Shown: positions 10,013 through 21,720, counted from the first letter of the stretch. The stretch is DNA of 40,133 nucleotides from Welwitschia mirabilis (GCA_051453625.1 JBOZIK010000001.1:147240490-147280622); one strand, 5' to 3'. The notes: generated by a model from the sequence alone, not told the origin. Numbers and translations: made by a program.

Positions 10013-11138
10013 TGTTATTAATTTATTATTTACTAATTAATGTCAAACTAATGTTTTTTATGTAGCAAAACATGTTCTATATTGTACATAAAATATTGAT
10101 CATTACATATTAGAAACTAAAATAATTTATCACATTTTGATCCTAAAATCTGTGCATCTAGTACTTATCAGTTGATCATTATGGGGTTGACTAGACCTAT
10201 GTACTTGAGCATTAATACTTCACTGCAAATATTCAAGGGGTCCATCAGATTCCTAAGAGGTTAACTAAACCTAGAGTACCATTTACCCTTTATTAGTAAG
10301 GGGTCAACCAAACTTTTATGGGCTTAACTGGACCTAGAGCAAAAAACTATGTTGGATTTTTTCTTGACCAAGGGGATAACTAGATAAGAATGCCAATGAC
10401 CAAATAAGCAGTCAACTAAACCCTGAGGATTCAACTAGACATAGAGCCATAAGAAATAAGGGTTTATCAGAAGAATCTAAGGGTGATTAATTTAAGTGAT
10501 GGTACTAGATGGGGTCAATTAAAATTTTGAGGGGTTGATTGGTTATGTTAGAAATGAGATTTTTCTAACAATTATATGTCCATTTTTATCTCCATTAAAA
10601 GCTTTTTTTACTCATAAAAACCCTAAAAATCTTTCACTATATATTTGCAAAGAGTCAAAATCATAGTATCACTTTTGAATCTTTTGGAAATCATTCATTG
10701 TACTTATTTGGCATCTCATACCTGACCAAGATGAACCAAAAACTTTTTTATCATTACATATTTGGTTGAGTCTATTGTACTCTATGCTTTTGGATTGTAA
10801 CATCTTCTAAAGAAGTGCATCAATACTATTCTTGAGCCAAAGATTGGATCAAACCTATGCATTTTGGACACCATTATTACCGCTTTTCTTTCTTGCAAAA
10901 GGTTGATACTGAGCCTCATAAAATTCTATTTGTAAAGATTACAGGTAAACCTGGAATACCTAAAAAGAGATTAATAAAGATTTAAATCGGGCTTGGATAG
11001 AAACTAATTATCAAGAGTGGAGTAAGGGGTTTCCTAAATTACTATAAATCTTGTGTACTTCTCATTAGTATTTCTATGCTTTTTGTTCTTTAGTTTTTCA
11101 AAATAGTTTTAGTTTACTGACACAAGATTTGATGTTCA
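10013..11138 (+). repeat. SIRE-like copia LTR, copy 1 (3' LTR)
   Basis: Starts with TG after the polypurine tract and aligns along its whole length with 12364-13613. Shared landmarks are ACCCTAAAA.TCTTTCACTA (about 10620 and 13082), ATCATAGTATCACTTTTGAA (about 10660 and 13121) and TTTAGTTTACTGACACAAGA before the gap. The U3 part (10150-10560) carries a reiterated GGGGTCAACTGGACCTAGAG-like motif at irregular 30-60 bp intervals. A TATA-like CTATATATTT is at about 10638. The 3' end is lost in the following N run. This is the 3' LTR of the copia element beginning at 5.4 kb. Confidence 0.85.
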
Positions 11139-11238
11139 NNNNNNNNNNNNNNNNNNNNNNNNNNNNNNNNNNNNNNNNNNNNNNNNNNNNNNNNNNNNNN
11201 NNNNNNNNNNNNNNNNNNNNNNNNNNNNNNNNNNNNNN
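11139..11238. other. Assembly gap (100 N)
   Basis: Exactly 100 N. By comparison with LTR copy 2, some 70 bp of LTR end are expected inside or beside the gap. Confidence 0.98.
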
Positions 11239-11299
11239 CTTATTTGTTTTTAATTTTTTCTCCTTCTCACTATTTGAATGTACTTAAGGATTACTATAT

Positions 11300-12345
11300 T
11301 ATTCAAGTTGTATGAAAATATAGTCATCTTATTCACAAATAGAAGTTAACTCAGTATCAACTATTCTGATGTTTATAGTTTCCTCTATTACACGAGTTCT
11401 GTCATTGAACACTTAATAGGCTTTACTAACTATGGAGTACCTTAGAAAAATTTCATTGTTAACTCTGGAGTTAAACTTTCTTAGCTTATCCAATTTGTTT
11501 AAAATAAAAGACTTTGAATCAAAAACATAAAAATAACTTACTAAGCGTTTCTTATCAAACCATAATTCATATAAGGTTTTAAAATTAAAACATCTTACCA
11601 AAGCTCTATTGGAAATATAATAAGCAATGTTAATGGCTTCTGTCAAGAAATAATATAGAACTGTTTATCATGCATCATTATTTTGCCATTTCATTTAAAA
11701 CCTTATTTTTTCTTTTAGCAACTCCATTTTAATATAGAGCTCTTAGTGTAAATAATTAGTGAAGAATACGAACTTGTTTACAAAAATTTCTGAGCTTTTT
11801 ATTTTTTAATTTTGTGCCATTGTTACTTCTTATCATCTTGATCTTGTATCCCTTTGGATTTTTTTAATCTAATGTACAACTTAGGAAAAAAATGTTAAAT
11901 GCCTCATCCTTATGTGAAAGGAAATCTACCCATGTAAAATGAGAGTAATCATTAATAACAGTTAGCAAATATCATTTTTTATTCAGACTTTCTATAAGTG
12001 ATGAACCAACAATATCAAGATGCAAAAGATCTAAAGGATGTTCAGTTATGATAGTGTTTTTCTTACTGAATCTTACCCTTATTTTATTTTCTTTCTAGCA
12101 TATCTCACAAATCTAATAATTAAGGCTTTATAACCTAGAAAGTTCTTTTATCATTTCTTTTGAGGATAAAGTTTTTAGCAAGTCTTTATTTATGTATCTA
12201 AGCTTCCTATGTCATGGCTTTATTTCACCTATAGTACTTAGATAGGTTACCTCCTCTAATGGTTTTAATACCTGTAATAGGTACTTCAATATTATCTTTA
12301 AGAGTCATCACTTCTTTGTCTTACTTTACCAAAATGATAAAGCTA
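11300..12345 (-). pseudogene. Ty1/copia integrase on the minus strand, degraded
   Basis: Reading the minus strand from 12345 down, the GAG_pre-integrase block (HRKLRYINKDLLKTLSSKE, about 12220) is followed by a C-x2-C remnant (CEIC, about 12105), LDLLHLDIVGSS with the first catalytic Asp (about 12020), and YLLTVINDYSHFTWVDFLSH (about 11965). The second Asp is Asn and its neighbour Glu is Lys (RSNNGTKLKN), and the third acidic position is Lys (NGVAKRKNK, about 11720). An uninterrupted 11646-11413 part covers TEAINIAYYISNRALVR to FLRYSIVSKAY and continues with VFNDRTRVIEETIN to about 11340. It belongs to a different element from the plus-strand copia and is cut by LTR copy 2 at 12364 and by the gap. 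Confidence 0.9.
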
Positions 12346-12363
12346 TATTTATCTCTATTCATA

Positions 12364-13680
12364 TGTTAAGTTATTATTTGCTGGTTTTTCCAAGTAAAAC
12401 ATGTTGTATCTTATGTAGAAAATACTAATCATTATAGGTCAAAAGTTGAAACAATTTATCATTTGAACCTAAACTTGCCAGTTTTTTATATCCTCTTAAG
12501 GAATTGACTAGACTTCTAAGGGTTCAACTACACATGAAGTTTACACATAAATGAACTGATTTTAGAGGAGTTAACCAGATACATGAGGGGTCAATTGGAC
12601 CTATGCATCTAATACTTCATAGGTAATTATCAAGGAATTAATTAGATTCTTAAGGGGTCAACTAGACTTGAGCATCCATACTTCACAGTCGATCATTAAG
12701 GGGTCAACCAGATTTTTTAGGGATCAACTGGACCTAGAGTGGAATTCATCCTTTGTCAGCAAGGGATCAGCTGAACATTTTTAGAGTTGACTGGACTTGG
12801 AATAAAAAATAGTATTGCATTTTTTATTGACTAAGAGAGTAACTAGATGAATATGTGAGTGACTTAATAAGCAGTTTATCAAACCCTTACAAGTTGATCA
12901 AACATGGATCAATAAGAAATAGGGGTCAACTAGAAGAACATGAGGACAAATGACTTTAGTGACGACACTAGATGAGGTTGACCAGAATTTTAGGAGGTTA
13001 ACTAATCATGATAAAAACAAGATTTTTCTAGCCATTATGAATCCATTTCATGTCTGTTAGAAGGATCTTTTACTTGTAAAAACCCTAAAAGTCTTTCACT
13101 ATATATTTTTCAAGAGTTAAAATCATAGTATCACTTTTGAATCTTTTTTAAAATCCTTCATTGTACTCATTGGCTTATCCTACCTGACCAAATACAAATC
13201 AAGAATTATTGGTATCTTTGCATACTTAATAAAGTTAGTTACACTGTATGCTTTTAGATTGTACCATCTTCTTAAGCAGTGTAGCAATACTATTTTTTAG
13301 CCAAAGATTAGATGGAACCTATGCATTTTGGCACAGCATTGTTATCACTTCAATTTCTTGCAAAATGTTGAAACCAAACCTCAGAAAATTCCATTTGTAA
13401 AGGTTACAGGTAAACTTAGAATACTTGTAAAGAGATTAATAGAGATCTGAATCAGGCTTGGATAGAAGCTAATCATCAAGAGTGGAATAGGGGGTTTTCT
13501 TAACTAATATAAATCTTGTGTTCTTTTCATTAGTATTTCTATGCTTTCTGTTCTTTAGTTTTTCAAAATAGTTTTAGTTTACTGACACAAGATTTGATGT
13601 TCATTTTAACTAAAGTTATTTTTATGAAGTTATTTGATTAAATTTTTGGAATCCTATTCACACCCACAAGGTTCTTAATA
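12364..13680 (+). repeat. SIRE-like copia LTR, copy 2
   Basis: Direct-repeat partner of 10013-11138, starting TGTTAAGTTATTATTTGCTG. The same reiterated GGGGTCAACTGGACC motif fills 12480-13000, with nine TTGAC/GTCAA cores counted by eye. A TATA-like CTATATATTT lies near 13100. The 3' part, TCCTATTCACACCCACAAGG (13647-13666), resembles the CCTATTCACCCCCCTCTAGG stretch found near the LTR/PBS boundary of many SIRE-type elements. There is no clear polypurine tract before it and no clear PBS after it, so it is either a solo LTR inserted into the minus-strand copia integrase or a 5' LTR whose body is lost. The right end is approximate. Confidence 0.8.
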
Positions 13681-13689
13681 GTACATTAT

Positions 13690-13979
13690 GAATATCTACA
13701 AAATAAATATTATAATGAGTTGATGGGATAATGAACTTAAGAGTTATGCTAAGAAACTTAATCTTCTTTGAAATTTTATCTAACTTTAGGTTGACTTTAG
13801 TTTTGTCTAGGATTTTGAAGATTTTAATAGCTTTAATAGATTGTTATAATCATGTTGGCTCATTAAGTTACTTCCAATTGTTTTATTTTTTATTTATGAT
13901 TTCAAGGAAATCCCATGATTCATTAAGTTCTAAGTTTAAAAGACTTGTTCAACACATTATCTTCATAAATTACCTATAA
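13690..13979. other. Unassigned stretch between copia LTR and Athila RT
   Basis: Plus-strand reading at 13731-13979 gives a hydrophobic 82-residue frame without family resemblance. On the minus strand it would follow the Athila RT and may be the scrambled end of that gene, but I cannot align it convincingly. Confidence 0.35.
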
Positions 13980-14930
13980 TTAGATGAAATGCTTTATTGT
14001 TAATGAAACTTTGGTAGGGTTGACTTGAGGTCCTCTTAAAAAGACAATGTATCCTAAAACTATGCCTTTATTGACTATTAAATAACATTTCTCCCAATTT
14101 AATATAAGGCATTTTTCTATGCAATAAGTAAGGATAAGTTCTAAGTTACAAAGATAATAATCAAAAGAACCCTCACAAATAGATAAATAATCCATAAAAC
14201 TTTTAACTCATGTATTTTATAAATCAAAAAAAAAAATTCCAATAATACATAATTAATATGTGATAGGATAATTATACAAACCTAATGGCATTTATTTAAA
14301 TCTAAAGGTTTTAAATGAGCAAGTAAAACTAGTTTTACGCTAATCTTTGGGAGCAATTTCTATTTGATTATACCCTAAATATCCATCTGAAAAATAGTAA
14401 AAGGATGCTTAGCAAATTGTTCTAAGATTTAGTTAAAAAATGGGAGAGGAAACATTAAGTTTTCTATAATTTATGCACATTATGTATTTAACATTGGACT
14501 AGTAGGGATAAGTTTATTATGTTTATTTTGCACTAGGTAATCCTAGATTTTTTTTTTAATACTACTTGAGTTGGACTTACTCATTTATTTTTTTATATTT
14601 TATAGATGATTCCATTCATTAAAAGCTTAATCATGTCATTTTTTACTATTTCTTTTAATGCTGAGTGAATTCTACATTTGGGACTTATGGATGAGTTAAC
14701 ATTTTCCTCTAAGTAGATGTGTAGATGTAAATGCTAGGGTCAATTCTTATAATGTTAGAAATGATCCAACTTATGTCTTGTTTATGTTCTTAAAAGGTTT
14801 AGTATTGAAATTTCTTAGGATGAAGATAAATGAGAAATTAATTACTACTAGAAAGGTAGAGTTATCTCCTAAAAAGACATACTTAAGATCATGAAAAAGA
14901 CATTTAAGATTGATGGGGGATTCATCTTAA
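13980..14930 (-). pseudogene. Athila-type Ty3/gypsy reverse transcriptase, degraded
   Basis: Read on the minus strand. An EHKQDISWII..I..IDPSI-like start (about 14770-14720) matches the Athila pre-RT block. Next come a proximal SPxQVV.KKS region (about 14560), the PLPFFNQILEQFAKHPF block (about 14440-14400), DGYLGYNQIEIAP (about 14390-14350) and F.TC.FKTF..MPLGL (about 14330-14280). Finally 14195-13980 is uninterrupted: MDYLSICEGSFDYYL, CIEKCLILNWEKC, GIVLGYIVFLRGPQV. The catalytic pair expected as MDD is MDY here, so the enzyme is dead. Many stops lie upstream of 14195. It follows gag and protease in the usual order. Confidence 0.88.
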
Positions 14931-14964
14931 GTGATGGTATAGGATTCTTATTCTTGAGAAATAT

Positions 14965-15290
14965 CTAAAGCATAATCCTCATAAATGTAAGTGGAAGATT
15001 TTTTAAATAATCAGAAAGGATTTTTATTTTATCCACATGTTCTATTCTATCATTATTAGAAGGTAGTTTCATTTCATTAAAGAAATTTAACTTTCTATTC
15101 ATATTTCTAAATGATATATTCATTAGATCATTCCTATAGTTAATCAATGAATTATAGGTTTCTAGGAATGGACTAATTGATCATGTTCTCCATACTTAAA
15201 ACCATCAAATTCACTAGAAAATAGTAGCAGTGTATCCTAACAATAAGATATTTGGTTACTCTTAATGAAACTTTTAAGGATTTATTTGTA
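14965..15290 (-). pseudogene. Athila pol, spacer between protease and RT
   Basis: A 60-codon uninterrupted piece (15147-14965, charged, MINYRNDLMNISFRNMN start) lies where Athila polyproteins have a poorly conserved linker between protease and RT. No motif of its own; assigned by position only. Confidence 0.45.
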
Positions 15291-15500
15291 AGTTAAAGTT
15301 AGAGCTTGATGTTTTTAAGTTCTTCCAAGACTAATTCTATGTAAGTACCATAAGAAAATAGATTTATACTAGCTTCTAAGTCTAGTAAGTCTTGGTTAAG
15401 ATGTTTTTTCTCAATAGTGATGAAAATTATAGAGTAACTAGGATCCTTATATTTAGTTGGAAATTGATTTTGAAGTATGACATTAGTTTGTTATGCTAAA
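15291..15500 (-). pseudogene. Athila-type retropepsin, degraded
   Basis: The aspartic protease of the gypsy polyprotein, which would process Gag-Pol. The minus strand gives LLDLEASINLFSYGTYIELVL followed by LEELKNIKL, matching the Athila/Tat pattern LLDLGASINL..YS.Y..LGL.ELKPT..TL. The catalytic Asp codon is at 15380-15382. The neighbouring Gly is Glu (15374-15376), again a G-to-A change. The rest of the domain toward 15150 is not readable. Confidence 0.8.
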
Positions 15501-15599
15501 AAGACTTTACTTTTTATGTTTGTTTAGCTTTTTACTATATACATATCTTGGAGGAACTCTACATAAGAAGGAACTCACTTAGTTACTTCTAATAGGGGG

Positions 15600-16580
15600 A
15601 TGTTTATTTTACCTCACTTGAAGAGTTTTAATACCTGTAATTATTTTTTAACAATATTCTCCTTTCTAAGTTATTGAGCAAAGGGTACAAGTTCTTTATA
15701 AATGGGTACAAGTTCTTTGTATGAGTTATTTTGTCTTCAAGAGAAATTGGGATAATTCTTCTAATTAGGATTATAAGTATTTAAATATGAGTTATTTTTT
15801 TATTTTTCTAATGTTGTCTTACTACATTGATTTATTCATTTACTATATTTTAAACAAGGATATAAAAGGAAACTCAACTATTTTGTAAGAGCCTATATGA
15901 TAGGATAATCACTTATATCCAAATGTTAGAGTTTTAGATGAGATGATAAGGGATTCTACACTTATTTTCAACTTATTTATCCTATTATTGATATCAAAAT
16001 TATTGTAAAATATAAACATGCTAGAAAACCTAATAGAATGTTAAGATTTAAATTATTTACTTGGATTTTTCTAATTTTTACATCTGTTGACTACAATTTC
16101 AAGATAATCCCAAACTTCATCTAGTGAAAGAATTATAAAACTCTACTGATGATTTTAACTAATTATCTATTATTTATTAACAATCCATTATAAAAACATT
16201 AATTACTATACATGGATTGAATCCATACTAGGGGGATTTCTAAATCAAGTCCTTAAGCCTCTCTAAGGCTTATAAGAATGTTTCATGGTATTTTTGTTGA
16301 TAGTTCATGATTTTTCATCTTAAAGAAATGGTTTTATGATTTGAAAAGAATTCTAAAATAGAAGATTTGAGTAGATCATTTCAATTTGTGAAGGATAGAG
16401 GTTTAATAATATATAGCCAAGGTTTAGATTTTTTCCTAATGGAGAATGGAAAAAGAATGAGTCTAAAAGTGTCATTAATTATTAAGGTATTAAAGTATGA
16501 TGGGTAATATACACTCAACTTCCTAGAGGTATAGATAGAAGGTTTTAGACTCTAGGCCATGGAAAATGAGGTAGTAATTA
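15600..16580 (-). pseudogene. Athila-type gag, family G2 copy 1, degraded
   Basis: Retrotrans_gag-type capsid on the minus strand. KPWLYIIKPLSFTN.NDLLK (about 16430-16370) fits the W-L/F-x-LPxxSIxxWxxL core, followed by FFSNHKTISL (about 16345), then a decayed FYNGL-like stretch (about 16190). Further downstream NTYNPN.KNYPNFS (about 15741-15782) is the hallmark NTYNPGWRNHPNFSW motif of Athila gag C-termini. A zinc knuckle is expected just before it but is not readable. Riddled with stops and frameshifts. Protease and RT follow on the same strand. Confidence 0.82.
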
Positions 16581-17799
16581 TACAATGAATAATATAAACT
16601 CTAGCTTATGTATTATTAGTTATTTCATCATGCATTAATGGGTAATTAAACATTAACTTTGTTAGTCATGAAGGGTTTGATTTAAGTGGTTGTTGTTGAA
16701 TTAATTTTGTGATGTGTGTTGATCAATTTTTTAGGCTACTTATTGACTAAGGTAGTCGGCATGCAAACTTTCTAATAGTTCTTCATTTAACTAGGGTATC
16801 TTATTATTAATAAGGTATTAAAAGTTGAATTAGCCATCCTATTTCATTATTGGAAAGTAGAAGTCTGTTCACCTTGGATATCATCATGAGGTTGGCTTCT
16901 AGATAGTACTCTTTATTCTTCAGTGATGTCGATATTAGGATACATGTTTTTATTATAAGGTATTCTAGTTAGATGACCTAATACATATTAGGTATAATGC
17001 ATGTAAATTTCAAAAAAAAATTAGATGAGGTCCAAATTATGAAAAGATTTCTGAAGGATCATAAAGGTCTCAAGAAAAATTTTAGAAGTTTTTAACTAGA
17101 AAAGCTAGTAATGTTAATCAAGAAAGGTGGCAACACCACTTTATTTAAAATTTACTTTATTGGAAGAAAAACAAAGATTCATAAGGTTTATGTAAAATGT
17201 ATAGGATTACAAAGTTAAAGAAAAAATTAATATAAATTAATACAATTTAAAACAATAGTATACTTGAAATAAAATTTAAATAAAATAAACACTAAATATT
17301 TTTTCATTTTAAATACTTTTATTAGAAAATATAAATTGCACAAAAAACATATACTTAATTATTAAAATAAAATTTATAAAAAATTTAAAAAAACACAAAG
17401 AAATGATTTCTATATTAGTTTTTTATTCTTATTTTGATTGTAACATATACAAAACACTTTAGACCAACAATACTAGATATTTAATATAAAAATATTATTT
17501 AGGTTAAAGTAAGAAACTAAATAAATCTCTACAAAGGAATAGTTTAGGTATCACTAAAAATGGAATGATACCCCCTACTAGAAACTAAAAGAAAATGAGA
17601 TAAAAGTTTAAAAAAAGGAGCAATTTGAGTTTCATTAAAAGGGATCAATACCAATCACTAGAAAAAGTTAAAATAAAACTAAACTAAACTTTTGCAAGAA
17701 AGTAAAATTATGCTTCTCCTTAGAAGATGTTATTTTATTATCCTTAATAATTATACCAAAATCTATTCATTAATTGATAAAGTCCAACTAAAAAAAACT
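16581..17799 (-). other. Leader of Athila family G2 copy 1
   Basis: AT-rich, no reading frame worth noting. It lies between LTR (17.8-18.8 kb) and gag on the minus strand. A badly decayed PBS may lie near 17780-17800, next to the sequence ATCATTCTTTCACAGGGA (17816-17833) that also marks the edge of the other two G2 LTRs, but no convincing match to a tRNA 3' end can be shown. Confidence 0.4.
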
Positions 17800-17809
17800 A
17801 CATAAATAC

Positions 17810-18770
17810 TTAGCATCATTCTTTCACAGGGATAATTGAGGTAAACTTAGTAGAAGTTACACAAAATTTCCAAGATTGAAATAAAATACAAACAAATGGA
17901 AAAATCAAGATTTGAGAATTGTAATGAACTTTAATTAGTAAAATAGAAAAATAAACAAGACCTAAAGGATCTAGCTTGAGTTTTCCAATGAACATCCTTT
18001 ACTTAAAAGATATCTTACAACTTAATAAAATATAGCTTAAAATATTAAGTCATGATGGGTTAGGTTATGATGATATAATCGCATTCGTCTCATAAGCATT
18101 GGTAAATTCAATAGTTACTTGGTCCTTTATAGAAATTTTATAAGAATGAAAAGTAAGGACTACAACACTTAAAATTCATTAAACAAAAGTAACTATAACC
18201 AACTAATTTAAATAATTTTCCAAGTTAACAATATAATTCATAATGTAGTTTTACTTAAGTATTACAAGTTACAAGCTATTTGTAATTCAAAATAAAAAAT
18301 TAATAAATATTATTTTTATTAAATTAAAAAAGTACTTTACATCAAAGGAAGAATATGAGACTAGTATAAATTCCTCAAACTAGCCTTGGAATAAGTCCAT
18401 TTTCAAAGAAGGTAGTTGTAAGTTCATATTAATTGTTATGCTTTAATGATTTTTACTATATCCACCAACCAAAAGGATCCTTACAAATAAGGGCTTAGAA
18501 CACTTTTAATTGAGTATCAGATGTGGATGAAATTCTTTAGCTTATAGTTATAGGTGAATGATTATAAAGTTTGTTATGTAGCTTTAAGTAGAGTTTTTAT
18601 ATTTTTATGTTAGGTGAAGATTATTATGATGAGTATAAATGTGGTCTTTGGATTATTATGCTTCCATCAGGTAATGCAATTATCATGTATATTCAACATT
18701 ACCTCATATAACATTATCACATGTCATTATTATGTGTCTTTAATGCCACTGTCATTTGCCATTGAAGATG
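17810..18770 (-). repeat. LTR of Athila family G2, copy 1
   Basis: Aligns in the same orientation with 25075-26115 and 20825-21720. Shared landmarks with the 25 kb copy are a TCATTCTTTCACAGGGATAA-like edge, GATGATATAATCGCATTC against GATGCATAATCACATTC (18070 and 25329), AACTAGCCTTG..A.AA (18378 and 25721), CAACCAAAAGGATCC against CAACCAAAAGATCCC (18465 and 25811) and ACATGTCATTA (18717 and 26072). Both edges are approximate. Minus orientation follows from the strand of the gag-pol beside it and from the TATA boxes in the sister copies. Confidence 0.7.
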
Positions 18771-18999
18771 CTAGTTATTTTTAATGTAGTAACTAATTAG
18801 ACTTATAACTAGATTTTGATCATTTTTTTCTAATGTTTCTAAAATGTAACTTTTAAAATGTTTTGCTACAATGAACTAGCAATATTAGTGATCTAGATGG
18901 TGTTGTCAACATTTTTAGCTAAATGATCTTCAACTTGTAGCCTATTCTTTAGAATGTAGTAAATAGGATAAAAATGTCTTGGAAAGGTGATAAGTCTAT
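18771..18999. other. Unassigned stretch between G2 LTR copy 1 and G2 gag copy 2
   Basis: AT-rich, without a readable frame. It may hold the decayed C-terminal gag sequence of copy 2 (minus strand) up to the LTR edge. Confidence 0.3.
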
Positions 19000-19560
19000 A
19001 AATAATGTTTAAAAAGTATAAAGGTCATAATTTTGTAATAACATGGTTATTTTATTATCTTTTACTAAGCTGGATTGGTCAAATAGCTTATTATGAATGA
19101 TAATTTTTGCATGTTAAGAGGAATTTATAAATGAAGTTTATCATTTTACTTTGCACAAATCCATCTTGAAAACACTTAATAAGTAGATCCTTTAACATTT
19201 CTAATATATAATAGAATGTTTTAATGTTTTTTTAATTGAAAGTTCATAATCTCAAGTTTAATGGAAGTGGAATTATGATTAGACAAGAAGTTTCTAATGA
19301 ATGCTTGATTAAGTCCCATCCAAGTTGTGATTTGAAACAGCTTTTAAAATGTATAGCTAAGATTATTCTTTCTCTTTGAAGAAAAAGGGGAATTTAGTTA
19401 CCTTAGTACATTAGCTATGTTGTGCCTTTAATTATTAATGGTATACATTTGAATTCTTTAAGATGTAAGTAGGGATCTTTAGACTTCAGACCATGAAAAT
19501 GTAAAAGATTTAAATGATTACTAGCTTGAAGTCAATTCTATCTGCATTTGAAGGTTGATC
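19000..19560 (-). pseudogene. Athila-type gag, family G2 copy 2, degraded fragment
   Basis: Minus strand reads DPYLHLKEFK (about 19480), then FFKEKE.S.LYILKAVSNHN (about 19380-19320), then a YWERFK-like remnant and LLIKCFQDGFVQSKMINFIY (about 19180-19130). This is the order of the Athila Retrotrans_gag domain (NPHLHLKEF, WLYSLPxGSVTTW, LYEYWERFKxLCxxCPHH, FYEGL). Stops are dense. No protease or RT follows before the next LTR (18770), so this copy is internally truncated. It differs clearly from the gag at 16 kb. Confidence 0.75.
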
Positions 19561-20824
19561 AATAAATGAAGATGTACCTAGACATCATGGTTAAAGGTAT
19601 TCTTTCTAGATACTTATAGGATGGTTGAGATCAAAGTTGCTTTTAGAGTTGTGGAATTGAAAATCTAATGGATTATTTAAGTTTTCTTAATATCTTTCAC
19701 ATGGATGACCTTTATAGATAGGATTACTTTCATGATCTGATTCATGATGCATTTTAGGATTAATAGGAATTTAATGTAGTCTACTGTCATATGTACATTA
19801 CTACTTCATGTAACATAAGAAAATAAAATTAGACTTCTTGATCCATGCATGTCATAAAAAGTATCAGAAGATCAAAAAAGTCTAAAAGATGAAGATGTTC
19901 TATTTTGGAAATTCAGCGACAGTAGTGACATGGTATGGCTACACTAGTTGTTTGACATAAAATTAGTTTGTCAAATAATTATTATTTGAGCCTTAAGATA
20001 ATATATAGTTTGGAAAGATAGGTCATTATAATTGATTGATATGTTACGACTATGCAATAGTAATGGAAAGGGCTTATGCAAATATGTCAAGAATAATTAC
20101 TATGTAATGTAAAGCAAAGTAGGAATTAAAATTCCATGTATTAAGGAAATTTCTTAAGATTTGATGATCATGATTTTTTTAAAATTTATTTTTAAATATC
20201 TATTAAAAAAGTCACTTTAGTTAGATAATAAAATAAAGGATGTGAAAAAGGTAGAAAGACAAATAAAGAGAAATATTTTTTATTTTTGTTGTTTTTCTTA
20301 TCTTTTCTTCAAACATGTAAAAGATTAGCCCTTATAATAATATTTAATATACCATTCTAGAGAATTGTTAAAAAATAAAAGAAAATAAAACAAAAAAAGA
20401 ATAAATAAAATAAAAGAAAAATCAATCATCAGACCAGATTCTATCGATTAAGTATTAGACATAATTAATGATAATTTACTGTCGAGAAAAATAAAAAGAA
20501 AAAAGTATTAATTAAAGTAGAACTTAGACAATGGGTCATTCACTAGAATAAATTAAAAAGAAAAGAAAAATTAAAGGAAAAAACTAATAAAAAGAAAAAA
20601 TGAAAAAAATAAAAATAGTAATGTAAATTTTATGTGTGCTCCACTATAGCTACCATCACACTACCCTTGAAAATGACACTAAGGAGCTATTCATGTTAAA
20701 ATTTAGCTATGATTATATTTATCATTAATGTATGATAATATGTAATATTACTTGGGATAAAAATATTACATAGCCAAACTGAACTTTTACAAAATAAACT
20801 AGAAATTTTGTTTGTACTATAGTC
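19561..20824 (-). other. Leader of G2 copy 2 with A-rich low-complexity tract
   Basis: No gene. 20330-20620 is strongly A-rich on the plus strand, with AAATAAAA-type simple runs (for example 20370-20420 and 20575-20612). The rest is unique-looking AT-rich sequence between the G2 LTR at 20.8 kb and the gag fragment. Confidence 0.4.
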
Positions 20825-21720
20825 CTAATATCATTCTTTCATACAGACAAATGTAATAAACTATCAATTAAAAAAGTAAAATGTAAATAAATAAAAATAT
20901 TTAAAATATATGAAAATGATTTAGAGTGAAACATATCTTCAAGATTTAGAAAAATTATTTCAATTATAGCAAGAGCCTTTACTTAAGCTCATGTAACTTC
21001 ACTCATTACGTTCAATGATTCATGCTAAGTCTATTAGTTAAGCTCATGTATAGTGGCATAATTACATCCCTCAAATACATTTTGATGATGTTTTCAATTT
21101 ACTTTAGCCTTTGTAGTAAGAATATTATAAGTAAGAGAACTAGATTTCATAAAAAATTCATCAAATAAAGACTTAAGTTATGAAACTAAAGTGCAAATAA
21201 AAATAATTACACATAAAACCTAAAAGTGCTTAACATGCCTTAGTGAAATCTAAGCATAACAAGTATGAATCAATTACAAATTGATATTAAATTAATGGAC
21301 TAAGAATGAATACACAACACTTTATTGTTAAATGAGTGAAAACATATAATTATTAAAAAGTACTTAATCCAAAAAACATCATGCTAGCTTGAAATCCAAC
21401 CATCCCAAATAGGAGGATTTAGTAATAAATTGATATATTTATTAATTAAATTAAAGTAGGCTATTTATAGGATAATTTAGAGTTATAAATTAGGGTGTTA
21501 AAGACCTAATGAAATCATTCTTTATCCATGGGGCCAATTCGAGGGATTTTTCTAAGATAATATTTATAATATAAAACTAATTTTATATATCCTCTAGATA
21601 GATTACTTACATAATAAAGAATCAAGAACATAAATCTTGATCTATTTTATGCATGATAATTGGTGCCATCACTCCTAGAACTAGTGTTGCCATCCTCCTA
21701 AGGGACAACATGTCAAGATT
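20825..21720 (-). repeat. LTR of Athila family G2, copy 2
   Basis: Starts with the shared edge ATCATTCTTTCATACAGA (20831-20848) and follows the same layout as the copies at 17.8 and 25.1 kb, though more diverged. A clean TATA box, CTATAAATAG, is read on the minus strand at 21461-21470, giving the orientation. U3 (21640-21720) contains GGTGCCATCACTCC and TGTTGCCATCCTCC. Acts as 5' LTR for gag copy 2. Edges approximate. Confidence 0.6.
21461..21470 (-). promoter_or_regulatory. TATA box of G2 LTR copy 2
   Basis: CTATAAATAG on the minus strand, in the position matching CATCTATAAAATGG at 25843-25856 in G2 LTR copy 3. Confidence 0.5.

Noticed and set aside
17776-17800. Decayed tRNA-Asp PBS next to G2 LTR copy 1
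   Set aside because: Position is right, but too few bases agree with the tRNA-Asp complement to annotate it as a site.
20330-20620. A-rich tract as a retroposon poly(A) tail
   Set aside because: It is long, mixed AAATAAAA sequence without an upstream LINE/SINE body or target-site duplication; treated as low complexity.
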